This document shows positions 23,521-35,469 of a stretch of DNA of 64,000 nucleotides, piece by piece (position 1 is the stretch's first letter; each line of letters begins with the position of its first letter). A model generated the notes under the pieces. That model was not told the DNA's origin. It ran no database searches and saw only the letters and a list, made by a program, of their open reading frames with translations. Source of the DNA: Gnetum montanum (lineage: Eukaryota > Streptophyta > Gnetopsida > Gnetales > Gnetaceae); the NCBI GenBank assembly GCA_015680685.1, contig MNCI01035086.1:62466-126465 (forward strand), read 5' to 3'. Position numbers and translations under genes: made by a program.

Positions 23521-24850
23521 AATAAAGAGGGAGAAAGCCCTCTCTGACATGTTTCTTGATGAACTCCTCTTTGCTGAGGCTATAACTAAACAAATGCCCA
23601 ATGAGCCAAAATAGTATGAAGGCATTCTCACCTATCTTCTCACTTAGGAGATGCCATATGGGTTGGACCACTAGAAGAAATAATAGTTTCTTCACCAGGT
23701 AAAGCGCTTCATGGAGATCAATGGACACCTCTACAAGGTGTGCACTGATGGCCTAGTTCATTAGTGTGTCCCTAATGCTGATCAACTACATGTTCTCTAA
23801 GATGCTCATGAAGGTCCTTGTGGAGGACACTATGCTAGGAGATGAATAGCCATTAAAACCTTGATGGTAGGGTACCACTAGCCAACACTCTTTAGGGATG
23901 ATCACCATTACATCTGCTCTTGTGAATGATGGTAATGAGATGGTGGAATGACTACTCAAATGAAGAAACCTCAACAATGGATTTAACCATTAGAACCCTT
24001 CAACATTTGGGGCATTGACTTCATGGGTCCCATCACACCCATGTCAAATGGAAAGGCGTACATCATAGTCACTATTAACTATTATACAAAATGGGCAGAA
24101 GTAGTAACTATCATCGATTGTACATCTTCTACTGCTACTCGGTTTGTACAACAAAATGTTGTAAATAGGTTTGGTGTGCCATGTGCATTAATTTCTAATA
24201 ATGAAACTCATTTTACAGGCACTACTTTTAGGAAGCTTATGCAATGCTTGAGGGTTGAACATAAAATCACAACACCTTACCATCCCAAAGATAATGGTCA
24301 AGCTAAGGCTATCAATAGGGAAATCATAAGGATACTAATAAGAATTGTTAACAAGTATGGGAAGGACTGGAGCACAAAACTCAATGATGCCCTTTAGGCC
24401 TACCACTCAACATGGAAACTTCCTATAAGCCACTCTCCTATGAGCTTGTGTATAGAAAATTACCAACACTTCCAATCTAATTTGAGCTCTGTGCACTTTC
24501 AATTGCTTGTGACCTTAACCTTGACTTAAGTTTAGCCCAAAAAGAAAGACTAATGAATCTCAACTTACTAGACGAAAATTAATTAGTAGCCCTATCATCT
24601 AATGAGTTGCATAAGGCCAATAACAAAAAGTGTCATGACCTAAAAATTAAAAAAGTTCAATTTCAATTAAGAGATAAGGTTCTCTACTAGAACCCCATAC
24701 ACAGACCTCAACAAACTAAGTTCCAAATGTTGTGGGAAGGACTTTACATCATTTATTAGACTTTTCCTTTTGGGACCATGATGATCTATAAACCTAAGAG
24801 CCCAAACAAAAAATAGCCGTTCAACATTCAACAAATCAAACCTTTTCATG
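23521..24850 (+). pseudogene. C3 integrase relic with both later catalytic residues mutated
   Basis: The zinc domain is barely readable (about 23800-23930). The core is clear: WGIDFMGPITPMSNGKAYII from about 24008 and open to 24394. The first catalytic Asp is kept. The second is Asn (SNNETHF, about 24195) and the catalytic Glu is Lys (NGQAKAINREI, about 24296), each explained by one G-to-A change. The C-terminal part is fragmentary. Confidence 0.85.
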
Positions 24851-25336
24851 AGCATACACCAGCTAACACAACAAGCACCTCATCAAATGGACAACCATGT
24901 TCCACATTTTGGATCTCCTCCTTTCAACTTAGTCGTGGGGGAGATGGCCACGCATGCTAACCATACAACGCAATGCTTTAGTTTTTCAACTTTTTTATTT
25001 TACACAATTTTTGTTTTACACGTTTTTTGTTTTACCACTTTTTGTTTTACATATTCTTTATTTTACATCTTTTTGTTTTCATGTTATTAATCTTTTCTAA
25101 TTATTTTTACACCATCGTTAGTACATTTGATATTTCTTGAATAGTTTACACTTTCTTTTATATTTTCTTTTATTTAGTGTGATTTTCTAACTTTTTGTTA
25201 ATAAGTGTTAGGTACATTGGTAATTCATTGCTTGATGGTGGTATGTACTACTTTATTATTTGATTGTTGGTGTTTGGTTTTTGGCTTTGTATTTTATTAT
25301 AGATGATTAGGACATGGTTTCTTTTTCATGCAACAA
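24851..25336 (+). other. C3 post-pol spacer, left half (interrupted by element A)
   Basis: It holds T-rich repeats of about 16 bp containing TTTTGTTTTACA (about 24990-25085) and then sequence homologous to 2030-2250. It breaks off in CATGCAACAAACAGT and resumes at 60399, after element A, with ACAGTGAGTCCACAACATCC. The uninterrupted form is seen in C1 and C2. Confidence 0.8.
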
Positions 25337-25341
25337 ACAGT
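25337..25341. repeat. Target-site duplication of element A, left copy (ACAGT)
   Basis: ACAGT precedes the left LTR end TGTAATGACGG and recurs at 60399-60403 after the right LTR end GTGTTTCA. Removing A with one copy restores the sequence seen in the C1 and C2 spacers. Confidence 0.92.
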
Positions 25342-26802
25342 TGTAATGACGGAAAACGTCAGTCGCTGGAAATACCGAGCGAAGTTCCGTGTACACAGTT
25401 CCAACCCTAGATCTGTGCGAGAGCCGTGCTAGAGAAGACGAATCCGAGGTACCCTGAACCGTCTTGTCGATCAGACAGGGACTTGCTTAATCAGTAAAAT
25501 TTTGTAACAATCGGATGGCAAAATGGTGATTTCAATGAGGAGAGATAATATCGTTAATCACGAAGGTAATTGAAAGCGATCTAAATGATTCAAAGCGATT
25601 GCAAAATCTGTATAGATAGGACACAAGAAATTGGATTTAGAGAGTGTGCAATCCCAAGATTTGGGTTTTAACTTATAAACAAAGTATATTGGATACAATG
25701 ATTATAGGTGGACTTCGGTTTAGACAAAGCACGTGCCAACAACAAGAAAGCTATTTAAAGATAAAACAAGCAAAGGTCAATCTATCTTGTTCTAGCCAAT
25801 CTGGGCGCAAGGGAGTCAAACCCGAAGTAGAATATCCGTTAACTAGCTATTTCTGATCAAATATTCTTGCCAATCACTGTTGATGTTCTTACGATCGTTG
25901 ATCCTCTTTTGCTCTCTTGTCAATCTTTGCCAAAAGTTGTCAACAATTGCCAATGAAAGAGAATTGCTCACAGAGAAAATTTTGCCAATCGAGAAAGAAA
26001 TTTTGCCAACCCCTTGATCCTTGTCAACTGGAGTATTTATAAGATTAGGGTCAGGACAAAAACGTGGTTTAGATGATGTGTGTCCTGAACCTACAAAATG
26101 CCGTTGACTTGATGTGGATGTGTTTGTGTTTGAAGCTCGTAGCGCTATGCTGCATTACGCTCTGAAGCGTAATGTGTCGTAATTTACTTTTGTTGGAGCT
26201 TTGGCAACGAACTGTTCTGCGGTTACGCTGTGATACGCTACAAAGTGTATTGTGACATATGAATCATTGATGCCTAAATTGTGTTATCTCTGTTGTTGCT
26301 TGTATTACGCTGCGTCATTCTACATTACGCAGCATAGCGTAATTCAGCATAAGATAGCGAACCTGCAAAAGATTGGAGTGTTGTCGCCGCGCTTCCCTTG
26401 TTTCTGTTTAGTCTTTCTGGGGTTTATTACGCTAAATTGAGCTTCGAGCTTTTGTTGGACCATTGAGGTCTTGAATTTTACTCTCCGTTGTTGCGACTAG
26501 ATGGACTGTCTTCTTGCATTACACTGCGTAAAGCTACATTACGCTGCGTTGCGTAATGTGGCGTAATATGTTAAAAGTTAAGATTTTTGAAACACAACCA
26601 ACTCGTGAAGTTGAAGGCTTGCCATTGTGCACCACTTGTTTTGTCCTGTCCTCTGGATTCTATTACGCTGTGCTGCATAGTGTGGCGTAACAGACCTTTA
26701 GCCAAAAAGAGAACTTGCTGAGTCGCGACTTGTCGCAAATCCTTGAGTGAGTCGCAAGATTTTGCTGAACCGTTGAGGCCTCGAAATTTTCAAGGTGTTT
26801 CA
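25342..26802 (-). repeat. Element A 3' LTR
   Basis: 1461 bp, TG...CA on either strand (minus-strand start TGAAACACC). It pairs with 58944-60398; by-eye divergence is about 12% over the first 225 bp, nearly all transitions. The minus-strand TATA box TATAAATA is at 26035-26042. The U3 part (about 26120-26700) holds many TTACGC/GCGTAA inverted repeats, for example CATTACGC and GCGTAATG separated by 6 bases near 26530-26560. Confidence 0.93.
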
Positions 26803-26820
26803 ATGGCCCCTCTTTTTTGA
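26803..26820 (-). promoter_or_regulatory. Element A polypurine tract
   Basis: On the minus strand AAAAAAGAGGGGCCAT directly precedes the 3' LTR start TGAAACACC. Element B has AACAAAGAGGGGCCAA in the same place. This is the primer for plus-strand DNA synthesis and fixes the orientation of A. Confidence 0.85.
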
Positions 26821-27998
26821 CGTTTAGAGGGCTTGCCCGAAAGACGTCAACAAAGAATACGAAACACCAGAGAGGTAAAGACACCAACAACGTCCATCGG
26901 TGACTGCTGAGATGTCGCTCTGTCAAACTTGGAAGTGCGAAGGCGGGGGGAGAAGAATAGGAGGGATCTCAAAGAAGTGAGCAGAGGGAGGTTCAGGGAA
27001 GACTCAAGCATGTGAACATGAAACTTTCGTAAACAAGTTATTAGGTGTCCTTTCGTGGGTGTATTTGCAAGAGGTTACACTACCATACTGCATATGAAGG
27101 GCTTGCACGAACGAGTTGTGTTATGCCTGTGTGGCCTGGATGAGCTGTTTTACATCCATTTTACCTATCTTTGCCCATTTTTTTTGAGAGAGAGCAACTT
27201 ACATTCCATGAGGCGAGTTGCGTTACGCCAATTCATGGAGATGATGATGCGAAAGAATTGATTATATGTTCACATTCTATACAGACAAAGAAGAGGGTAA
27301 AGGTGGTTGTAAGGACAAGGGAAGGATAAGGTGAAGTAAGGTGTCTGATGGAGGGAGAGGTAGGGTTTGCACTCCCAAGTAGTCAAGCTAGTATGAGCAG
27401 CCACCTTAGAACGCCATGACACCTCATCTCCTAGTGAATGCATTCTCGATCAACGCCGTCGTAGCAAGTAACCTGCAAAACATCACAGAGAACAGAGAGC
27501 AAAAGCAATCTTCCTAATCACTAGGGAGGCTATTGAAACAAGCACCGTTCGAAGCGAAAAGGAGAGCGTAGGCCATGAAAAAGGGACCATAGCAAGGAGC
27601 AAGGGTTCCTATGTCGATGCCGAAGTTCATGAAGTCATCGTCGCTAGCTAGATTCATCTTGCTCAAACAACTGGGGAAAGAACTAGTCAAATGAATCTGC
27701 TAAGCCAGAGTCTGGTGGCGGGGACGGGTGGAGGCTACCGAGACTGTAGATAACCACAGTTTCTTTGGGGCCCCAAGTGGCGAAGTTGATCCCAGAAGCT
27801 GTAACTACAGAGTGGCTATCGTAGCAAAATCTCCGAGGGGTCAGTAGTATGCCTTTCGGCATATTCGAGGAATCAGTAGGATGCCAATGGGGTAGCGGTG
27901 TTGCGTCTGTTCCAACGCCTTACCCGTTCCATCTGGTAAGGATGCGGTGCAAGAGTGATCATGCTCGCTTGCTTCATGGATTGTCTATTGACGAATTC
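26821..27998 (-). other. Element A 3' untranslated region, without recognised genes
   Basis: Between the hairpin array and the polypurine tract I see no convincing coding region on either strand. A duplicated phrase around 'atattcgaggaatcagtaggatg'-like text (about 27840-27885) is the only local repeat noticed. Confidence 0.5.
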
Positions 27999-28356
27999 TA
28001 GTTTTGAGTCCTGGTTGACCGTTGTTGCTGGTTTTAAGTCTCAGAAGATCGTGGTCCCAGTTTAACGTCTGGGCAGACTGAAACCTGCTAGTTTTACGTC
28101 GTAGTGGATGGTGGAAGAGCTAGTTTATGGTCCCAGCAGACTGTGCTGTGGGTGTCAGTTTTATGTCATGACCCAAGGACAAGTCTGTGTTGGTTTAGCA
28201 TCTCAGCAGACGTATGCTTACCTTGCTAGTTTCACGTCATGGCAGATAGTCAGAAACTTTGCTAATTTAGCATCATGGCAGACGCGTGCAAGAAATGCCA
28301 ATTTTACGTCGTAGCGGACGTGTACAACATTGCCAGTTTTACATCGTAGCGGATGT
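27999..28356 (-). repeat. Hairpin-TAAACT array in A, pol/3' UTR border (about 11 copies)
   Basis: On the minus strand about eleven units, spaced 28-36 bp, each read as stem, about 6-nt loop, stem, then TAAACT-like tail. Plus-strand positions start near 27999, 28030, 28059, 28090, 28122, 28157, 28192, 28228, 28265, 28301 and 28336. The stems covary: ACGTC/GACGT at 28301-28322 against ACATC/GATGT at 28336-28356, both with loop CGCTAC. The array begins about 30 bp after the pol stop codon. Confidence 0.8.
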
Positions 28357-28387
28357 TTGTTACCTTGCATTTGAGCCAAGTCAACGT

Positions 28388-29660
28388 TTAGATGTAGTAC
28401 CGCTTCAGATACATATGATTCATTGGATTCGGGTGTTCGTTGCCGTTGATGTCTGCTAACCTGAATGCTCCGTTGCTGTATGCGTTGATAACCAGGAAAG
28501 GGCCTTCCCAACTTGTAGAGAATTTGTCCATTGGTTCACGAATGGCTTTGAGAACCAAGTCTCCTTTCTTGATCAGACATTAATGCAAGTTGTGATGATG
28601 CTTCTGTTTCTACCTGTCTTGATACCTTTCGATGGTGTCAAGCATCTGGATGCGTTTCTCCTCTACTGAGTCTAAATCCACGATCCTAGACTCGTTGTGT
28701 TGAGTTTCATTTATAGCCATGGAGAGGACCATCCGCAATGAAGGAATTTGTAGTTCCAAGGGCAGCACTACTTCAGATCCATAAACTAGGCTATAGGCTG
28801 TCCTATTAGTAGCTATTCTGCATGTCGTACAATAAGTCCATAGCACGTAGAGGATTTTTTCATGCCATCACTTTTTGTCACTGTTGAGTATCTTCTTAAG
28901 TAGATTGATAACCACCTTGTTTGTTGCTTCTGCTTGACCATTTGCTTGTGAGTAATAGGGTGAGAAAAAAGATTGCTTGATACCAAGGTTATTGCAAAAA
29001 AATTTGGTTTTGGTATTACTAAATTGTGGCCCATTGTCAGTCACAATAGTCATAGGAAGCCCAAATCTAGTTACTATATTGTCTAAGATAAAATGACAAA
29101 CCTGTTGAGATGTAATCTTTCGTAGGGGAATAGCCTCGACCCACTTTGTGAAGTACACGGAGGCGATGATAATGAAGCTATGTCCTACGGAAGACTTAGG
29201 TGTGATGGGGCCTATGATGTCTAGTCCCCATCATTGAAATGGCCAAGTGATTTGTGTGGTATGTAATTCTATCGGTGACACATGTATTAGATTTGCATAA
29301 CGTTGGCATGTATCACATGTCTTAACCTTGGTTAGGCAGTCTCATTCCATGTACGGCCAGTAATACCCTAAGCATATGATTTTAGCAGTCATGGCTCGTG
29401 GAGCTATATGTCCCCCACATAGTCCTTCATGGACTTCGCTAACTATTCGTTGCGCTTGGTCATTATTAACGCAAGTTAGCAATACTCCATCAAAAGAGCG
29501 TCTACAGAGAGTATTGTCTCTAATGATGACATACTGCCAGGCACGTTTGCGGATTGCAACTTTTTGTGCGACTGTTAGCTCGTGCGGTGGTTCGCCATGC
29601 AGAAGGTAGGCTTTAATGTTATTGTACCATTCTGGTGTTCCACCCATGCTTAGAGAAGAA
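28388..29660 (-). pseudogene. Element A integrase, C-terminal part of pol
   Basis: The zinc-binding domain is intact in wording (HEGLCGGH at about 29430; C-D-T-C-Q at about 29310). The core keeps the complete D-D-E set: LDIIGPIT (about 29220), TDNGPQFSN (about 29035) and NGQAEATNK (about 28935). The C-terminal region (YSLVYGSEVVLPLELQ, about 28760; WEGPFLV, about 28500) ends at a TAA at 28388-28390. Some in-frame stops remain (for example before WGLD). The frame is the same as in the upstream RT. Confidence 0.9.
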
Positions 29661-30720
29661 ATTTACGCCACTTGAATGACAGGCTCTGTACATTCCATCA
29701 TTAAAGCGGGCCAAGTGGCAAATAAATGTGGTGGAAGGTTTAAGGCCAGTGTGGCTAGTGCATCGGCTACAACGTTTTTGTTACGCAGCACGTGTTGGGC
29801 ATCAGTTGTCATGAATTGTTTCAAGAGATCTTTAGCCATATTGCAATAGGGCAGTAGATGCATAGCTTTGCAGACATAGACCCCTGTGATTTGATTAATG
29901 ACGAGCATCGAATCGCCTCAGATTGCTAGGTGTTGAACGTTGAGTTCCCTGGCTGTTAACAATCCCCTGAGGAGCCCCTCGTACTCTGCCACATTGTTTG
30001 TACAAGGGAAAGCTAGGCGGTAAGCCAATGGATGAACATACTCAGGGGAGAGCATAATAACAGCGGTAGCACTACCACCTCTGGTAGTCAAAGCTCCATC
30101 GAACTGTAACGTCGCTTCAAGGCCTATCGATACAGGGCTTAAACTATGTATCTGTTCATCAAGAAACTCGGGCTCTATCGTAGCTTGATCGTTAACCAGT
30201 GATGTTGCAAGCTGGTCGACTATTGCTTGGCCTTTTGTGGAAGATTGACTAACGTAGTGCAAGTCAAATTCTGCTATGATGGCTTTCCAACGGGCTATTC
30301 TCCTACTTTCATATAAATTGTTCGTGATGGCCTGCAGAATGTTGTTTTTACAGATTATGGTCACCTGGCTATGGAAACGATAGTGCTTACATTTCTTGAG
30401 TGCAAACACCAATGCTAAACAGTTACGCTCTACTTCATTGTACCGTGTTTCCTACGCAAATAGAGCATGACTTAGGTAGTAGATAGGGACTTCTAACTCG
30501 TCGTTCCTTCTTTGGCACAACAACACAGCTATAGACACCTTTGAGCTCGCCAAGTATATGTAGAAAGGTTTATCCCTTTGTGGCGGGAAAATCGTTGGCA
30601 AATGTAACAGCTCTTTCTTCATACTATCAAATGCACGTTGGCAATTCTCAGTCCATTCGAAGTTAACCCCTTTCTTGAGCAAATGTTGCATAGGGTGTAA
30701 CTTGTTTATTAATCTCAAGA
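29661..30720 (-). pseudogene. Element A RNase H pair: degenerate RNase H plus archaeal-type second RNase H
   Basis: The first RNase H region (PFYIYLASSKVSIAVLLCQR, about 30570; VPIYYLSHALFA) has lost the usual Asp at its start. It is followed by a second domain, LQFDGALTTRGGSA (about 30100), NNVAEYEGLLRGL (about 29990) and GDSMLVINQITG (about 29910), carrying the D-E-D residues. A second, archaeal-like RNase H is the hallmark of the Tat lineage. One TGA and one TAG lie within. Confidence 0.88.
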
Positions 30721-31869
30721 TGAATTGCCTGATAAATTACAACCTACCCTGCAGCCCACGTAGTTCTTTGAGGTTTGTAGGTGGTGTCAGATTAACGATG
30801 GCTTTAACCTTGTCAAGGTCGACTCGAATGCCAGTCTCTGATACCACAAACCCCAACATGCACCCAGTCTTGACTCCAAATACGTACTTTCTTGAGTTGA
30901 GTCGTAGGTTGTGTTTGAGACATCGTTTAAGGATTCACTCTAGGTATCCTAAGTGTTCTTCTAACTTCTTAGATTTGACAGCTATGTCGTCTACATAGTC
31001 ATTCAATCTCTCTAAGAGGTAATCACGAAAGATGTATGTCATAGCGCATTGATAGGTTGCTCCAACGTTTTTTAACCCAAAGGGCATCATGGTATAATAG
31101 AAAGTTCCCCAGGGGGTCATGAAAGTCGTAGTCAATTAGTGTTCTGGGTTGATATGGATTTGATTATATCCTGAAAACCCATCCATGAAGGATAGTAATG
31201 CGTGGCTAGCTATTGTGTCGATAAGTTGGTTGATACTCGGTAATGGGAAGTTGTCTTTAATCGTAATTTTGTTCAGATCGCGGAAGTCTATACAGATGCG
31301 TATTCCTCCCGTTTTCTTAGAGACAACTACGATGTTCGACACCCAGTTCGAATAATCGACTGCACGAATGAAACCAACCTGATATAGCTTAGTGATTTCA
31401 TCATGCACTGCTAACACGATTTCGAGCTTAATCTTCTATGCTCTCTATTTAACAACTTTGATATGCGGGTCTAAAACTATGTTGTGTTGTATTAGCTTTG
31501 GATCTAAACCTGGCATATCTTCGTATGACCATGCGAACACCGCAATGTTATCTTGGAGCACTCAAGATATATCGTTCTACGTTTGTTGGTCAAGGAGAGA
31601 ACTAACTTTCAGGGTTTTGCATCCTCCTTTGTACATAACCACAAGGACCTTAGTGAAGGAATCCTCGGTCATATCGCCAGCTTCTAGGTCTAGGGTTCGA
31701 GCCAAGTGTTCTAGCCAGTCTGGGAATACTTCCAATGTTGCTATGGTTGTATCACAAAGGGAAGCGTTAGTTCCTATTAGTGCGTGGTTGAGCTGTCTAA
31801 CAATTTCCCCGTATGGGCCTATTAAGGCTATGGGTGCAAGTAAAGCTGCGTCCATTTGCAAATTGACCT
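30721..31869 (-). pseudogene. Element A reverse transcriptase (Tat lineage)
   Basis: Blocks in order on the minus strand: VGFIRAVDYSNWVSNIVVVS (about 31380), IRICIDFRDLNKITIKDNFP (about 31290), LLSFMDGFSGYNQI (about 31190), TPWGTFYYTMMPFGLKNVGA (about 31120), and the catalytic YVDD (about 31000-30990). The domain is preceded by a segment (QMDAALLAPIALIGPYGEIV) homologous to the start of B pol, and by a possible splice acceptor TTTTGCAG at 31877-31870. Stops at 31138 and elsewhere are single transitions. Confidence 0.9.
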
Positions 31870-31970
31870 GCAAAATCGTCAAAAATAGAGTTTGTTACAT
31901 TGTTTTTTGTCGACCTATTAAAACGATAGAAGGTTTTCTTGCTTTAGTGGTACATGTTAAAAAGCTGCTA

Positions 31971-32193
31971 GTTTAAGGTCTTAGCAGACCGTTATCATAT
32001 GTGTAATTTGTGAGAAAGCGGTAAGCACAATTTCCTAGATGTCAGCGTAAGACTTTTGTGAACTATGGTGGGGAGTGTAACGTGGCACGTCTAGCATGTC
32101 GAGACAGCTATTTTAGAATTTTGTGCAACCGTAGTTAATGCGACCGAATTACGAGAGGATGAGCTACACGTTAGTTTAGGGTCTTTTCAGACC
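31971..32193 (-). repeat. Hairpin-TAAACT motifs in A, RT/antisense-gene border (2 copies)
   Basis: Minus-strand copies at 31991-31971 (GGTC, loop TGCTAA, GACC, TTAAACT) and 32193-32173 (GGTC, loop TGAAAA, GACC, CTAAACT). Both have perfect 4-bp stems. They lie between the start of RT and exon 1 of the antisense gene. Confidence 0.75.
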
Positions 32194-32445
32194 GTAATCT
32201 ATACGATATCTACGAGATTAATGTTGCGATCTTCACGCTTCATGTCACATTGACATACTTGTGTTTCGAGAAAATTCCGCATTAGTTGGACACGCAATAG
32301 TTAGTTTCAACCAATTTATTTGTAAGTCGGTGATTCGTCTTCAAAGTAGACTGGAGACATTGCGAATTTGAATTAGGCTATAGCAGGAGGAAAGTAGAAG
32401 TAAGGCGTAAGCAGCCAATTTTGCGAAAGTTGTTCATTCGTGACC

Positions 32446-33741
32446 ATGGCGCCGAAGATCAAAGGTAAACATGTCAAATTAGCGAAGATTGATGAAGTGC
32501 AGGAGAGTTTGCAGCGGGTTTCAAAGGCTAGGATCAAAACCCTAGAGGCTACTTCACTCACTTGGTAAGTGTTTTTTTACCCTCCTACATGATTGTTATT
32601 TTCATTGTTATGATGTTGCAATTGTACTTATTTCGAAGATGAGTATTCTGGTGGGCGTTGATACCTGGTCACGCGAGCTACGCTATTGTAGTTTGTACTA
32701 TTACTACTATTACTATTGTCGGGGATAGACCTTGCGTAGTCGCAAGGGTTAGGGCGATGTTGAACGATATTGTGTGTACATAATACATAACTGGGGAAGT
32801 TCAGGTACTATACCCTTATGTAGTATGAATAGGATTTCGTCGTCTCGCCCATAAGTATTGCATGTTACGTTTGGATAATACGCAGTATTACTTTTATCGC
32901 CGTTGTCAATGACAAACCTTGCGTGATGGCAAGGGTTTGGGTGGTTTTTGTAATGCATTTCTAGCGTAACTTGCAATCTCCTAGGAGTCAAGGTAACGGA
33001 AACCCTAGTGTTGCGAAATGAAGAAAAATTTTCTGTGTTGTTCTTACGTCATTAGTATGTCTATATTGTTGTTCCTAATAGAAGTCTATTTCCTTGTAAA
33101 GGATTACGCTAAAGCCCGTCCTAATCGTCTTGGACATCGTGGGCATTCTATGTTGTTTACATGTCCCTGTGGCTAATGTTCCTTCTTCTCATGCTCGTGT
33201 AAAGGAGGAGGCAGTTTGGTTCCGAAGAGACACACGGGAGTTCCTGCAGTTTTTGTTACGCAATTACAGTGTAATTATTTGGTCGCATCTGCCGGCCAAG
33301 ATAACCGTCGCCATTTTGGAGATGCTACTAGTTGGATCAACACAGAACATCTTGACGTTTTTGGTGGGCGACTCAATTAAAACCATGTAGGTGCAAGACC
33401 GTGAATAGAGCACTAAGGGTTTGAGATGTATATCTTGGATCTGGGATATGTCTAAGTTTAATTGTTATCACGCCTATAATACTCTGTTCGTGGCTCGTCA
33501 TCTTATAACCTATTTCCAGAATCCACTTGGGATTGTGCATTATGCAGACGGGGAAGTGTTTCCACAGCGTCGTAATATGCTAACTATTTGTCTGAATTTG
33601 TGACCAGTGTAAACAATTGTCTACATTCTATGATGTAGGTTTTTCATCAATAATGATGGTCTCCAGGGTGATACAGATATGTTGTCTATGACCGAAATAG
33701 CCATAAAGGAGTTCACCTGTATTAGCAATATACGTGCTTGT
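32446..33741 (+). pseudogene. Antisense multi-exon gene of element A, 5' part (exons 1 to 3): HAD/NLI-phosphatase-like domain
   Basis: Exon 1 is 32446-32564 (ATG in the strong context GACCATGGCG; MAPKIKGKHVKLAKIDEVQE; donor GTAAGT). Exon 2 is 33102-33551 (acceptor TTGTAAAG; 450 nt, the same as in B). The start of exon 3 is 33667-33741, cut by element B. The phase at exons 1/2 fits. The domain resembles plant NLI/FCP1-like HAD proteins: KPVLIVLDIVGILC (DxDGT motif now DIVGI), EFLQFLLRNYSVIIWSHL, and TLFVARHLITYFQNPLGIV, where the usual DDS is ARH. It is therefore probably a non-catalytic fold. Stops: TAG at 33388 and 33403, both likely former CAG. The exon 2 donor is degenerate, and the exon 2/3 join does not keep frame in this copy. 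Expression and role are unknown. Confidence 0.75.
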
Positions 33742-33979
33742 TGAAACACCACAAAATTCTGAGCTTAGTACTTCTTCAACAAGAGTCGAGCTAAGCCATG
33801 ACTCTCCCCAACATGACTAAAGCTTGAGGGCCCCACAGATAGCTTCAAGCAGAGTCGAACTCAACAAGAAACAGTTCTCTGGGACCCGTAAACGACCATG
33901 GCAACATCTGGCATCAAACATGGTAACTTTAGAGCTCAAGATACTGGGTTTTCATTAAGTATGCAGTATGCAACGTACA

Positions 33980-34190
33980 CACTCAATGTATACTCCCAGC
34001 GCATACGCCCAGCGTATATTCCCAACGTATACGCCCAACATATATTCCCAGCGTATACGCCCAACATATACTCCCAGCGTATACGCCCAGTGTCTATGCC
34101 CAGCGTATACACCCAACATACACGCCTCATGTGTACACCCAGCACGTACGACTGACGTGTACACCCAGCAAGCAATCCCAAAGACAACAT
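33980..34190 (+). repeat. Tandem inverted-repeat units in the U3 region of B
   Basis: About a dozen 13-16 bp units of the type GTATACGCCCAGC. Two neighbours make an inverted repeat GTATACGC-CCA-GCGTATAC, so the tract can fold into serial hairpins. A shorter version lies in the 3' LTR (about 50130-50290), which accounts for much of the LTR length difference. The periodic open frames here (YAQ.I.P.YTPNIYSQ) are repeat translations and not a gene. Confidence 0.85.
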
Positions 34191-34720
34191 GGAAATGACA
34201 CTTTAGAGCAAGATTTTGTACACGACATCAACTCACAAGAACAGAGCAATTATCAGGTGTCATCATGGGCTTTAGAGAGATAAATTTTCATCTTGACATC
34301 ATGCACTTTGGAGTTTATACGCTGAGCATGTGCATCCTATACGCCCAACGTTTACGCCCAGCATGTACAATGTGTACGCCTAGTGTGTAGCACAACGTAT
34401 ACCAATCAAAGCTCTCCAAAACTGTGTCAGATCAAGGCCAACTGGGCCGAACGTCCACAGGCAGCATCCTTGTGACATCCGAATTCAAATCTATGGGCCA
34501 AATGACTCTTTTTGTTTTAGTCAAGTCTGTTTGCCGAGTTCACATGCCCAGCGTGTATATGTTGGCGTACAACAGTATACGTTGGCGTGTAGCACGCTGT
34601 ACACTTGTAAAATTTTATTCTTTTGCACTCGATCAACGTCCCACATGTCACCCAACCCGAGAGTCCAGCACTCCATAGCTAATCATCCCCTCTTAGATCT
34701 GAGTCCAACATCTAAACTTG

Positions 34721-34728
34721 TATAAAAA
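34721..34728 (+). promoter_or_regulatory. TATA box of the element B 5' LTR
   Basis: TATAAAAA after CTAAACTTG. The same box is at 50842-50849 in the 3' LTR. Transcription of the genomic RNA would start roughly 30 bp downstream. Confidence 0.65.
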
Positions 34729-35469
34729 CCCTAATTTTTCACTAGATCGGGGTTAGGAATTTTGGGGCAAACCAGAGACAAAAGAAAAAGAATCAGAGAC
34801 ACTGAGAAACCAGAGAAAAAAAACCCTGTACGCTGGACCTCAACCCTACATGCTGAGCATACAGCCTTCACGCTATGCCTGCAGTTCAAACCAGCACACC
34901 ATCATCCCTCTGCATCCACCGGGGCTCATCGTCTGCCTTGTGTCAGATTCACAACTGCATTAGACTTGTGCATTGTAACTTTCTATTTCGCAATAATATT
35001 GCCACATTTATTTTGCTAAGATTTATTACAGTTTTTTCATTCATTATTGTATGCTTATTGTTTACGTTCCTGTACGTTTACGCTCCGTTTGACATTAGTT
35101 ACGTCGTTCACGTATAACCTAGCGTACAGTATAATGGTGTACGTTCGGGGAAATCCCTATCTGATCTGCGTGCAGATCATTCAAGGTACTCTGCCTTCGT
35201 TAATTCCAGCTTGGCCTCAAGCGAAGGTAGGGTCTTCTGTGCTTGTCAGGGGATCTCCTGGTTTCTGTTTCATTCCAGTTGGAGTCCGACAATTTTGAAC
35301 AGTATAGAAAATGACGCTAGAAGGAGGGCCTAAAACTGTTTAAACCTACTCTGATCTCATACATACACCTTCGTGCTTTAAATGGATACTCTGGTTCTCC
35401 TAGATTCACATTGCCCCAACATTAAACTCATTTTTGAACTCCTTGGATATACACCCTATTCTAGAGAAT

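Larger units (their letters stand above)
33742..35291 (+). repeat. Element B 5' LTR
   Basis: It starts TGAAACACCACAAAATTC. The end is set at CCGACA (35291) because the text after it, ATTTTGAACAG, parallels the sequence after the LTR of A, and because 5' and 3' copies diverge about here. By-eye divergence from 49902 onward is about 8% over the first 230 bp. It contains the tandem GTATACGCCCAGC region and a TATA box, listed separately. Confidence 0.87.

Noticed and set aside
33898-34198. Overlapping open frames of 60-86 codons on both strands in the U3 of B (also 50039-50511)
   Set aside because: They are translations of the GTATACGCCCAGC tandem units, with repeating YTPNIYSQ-like text and no independent support.
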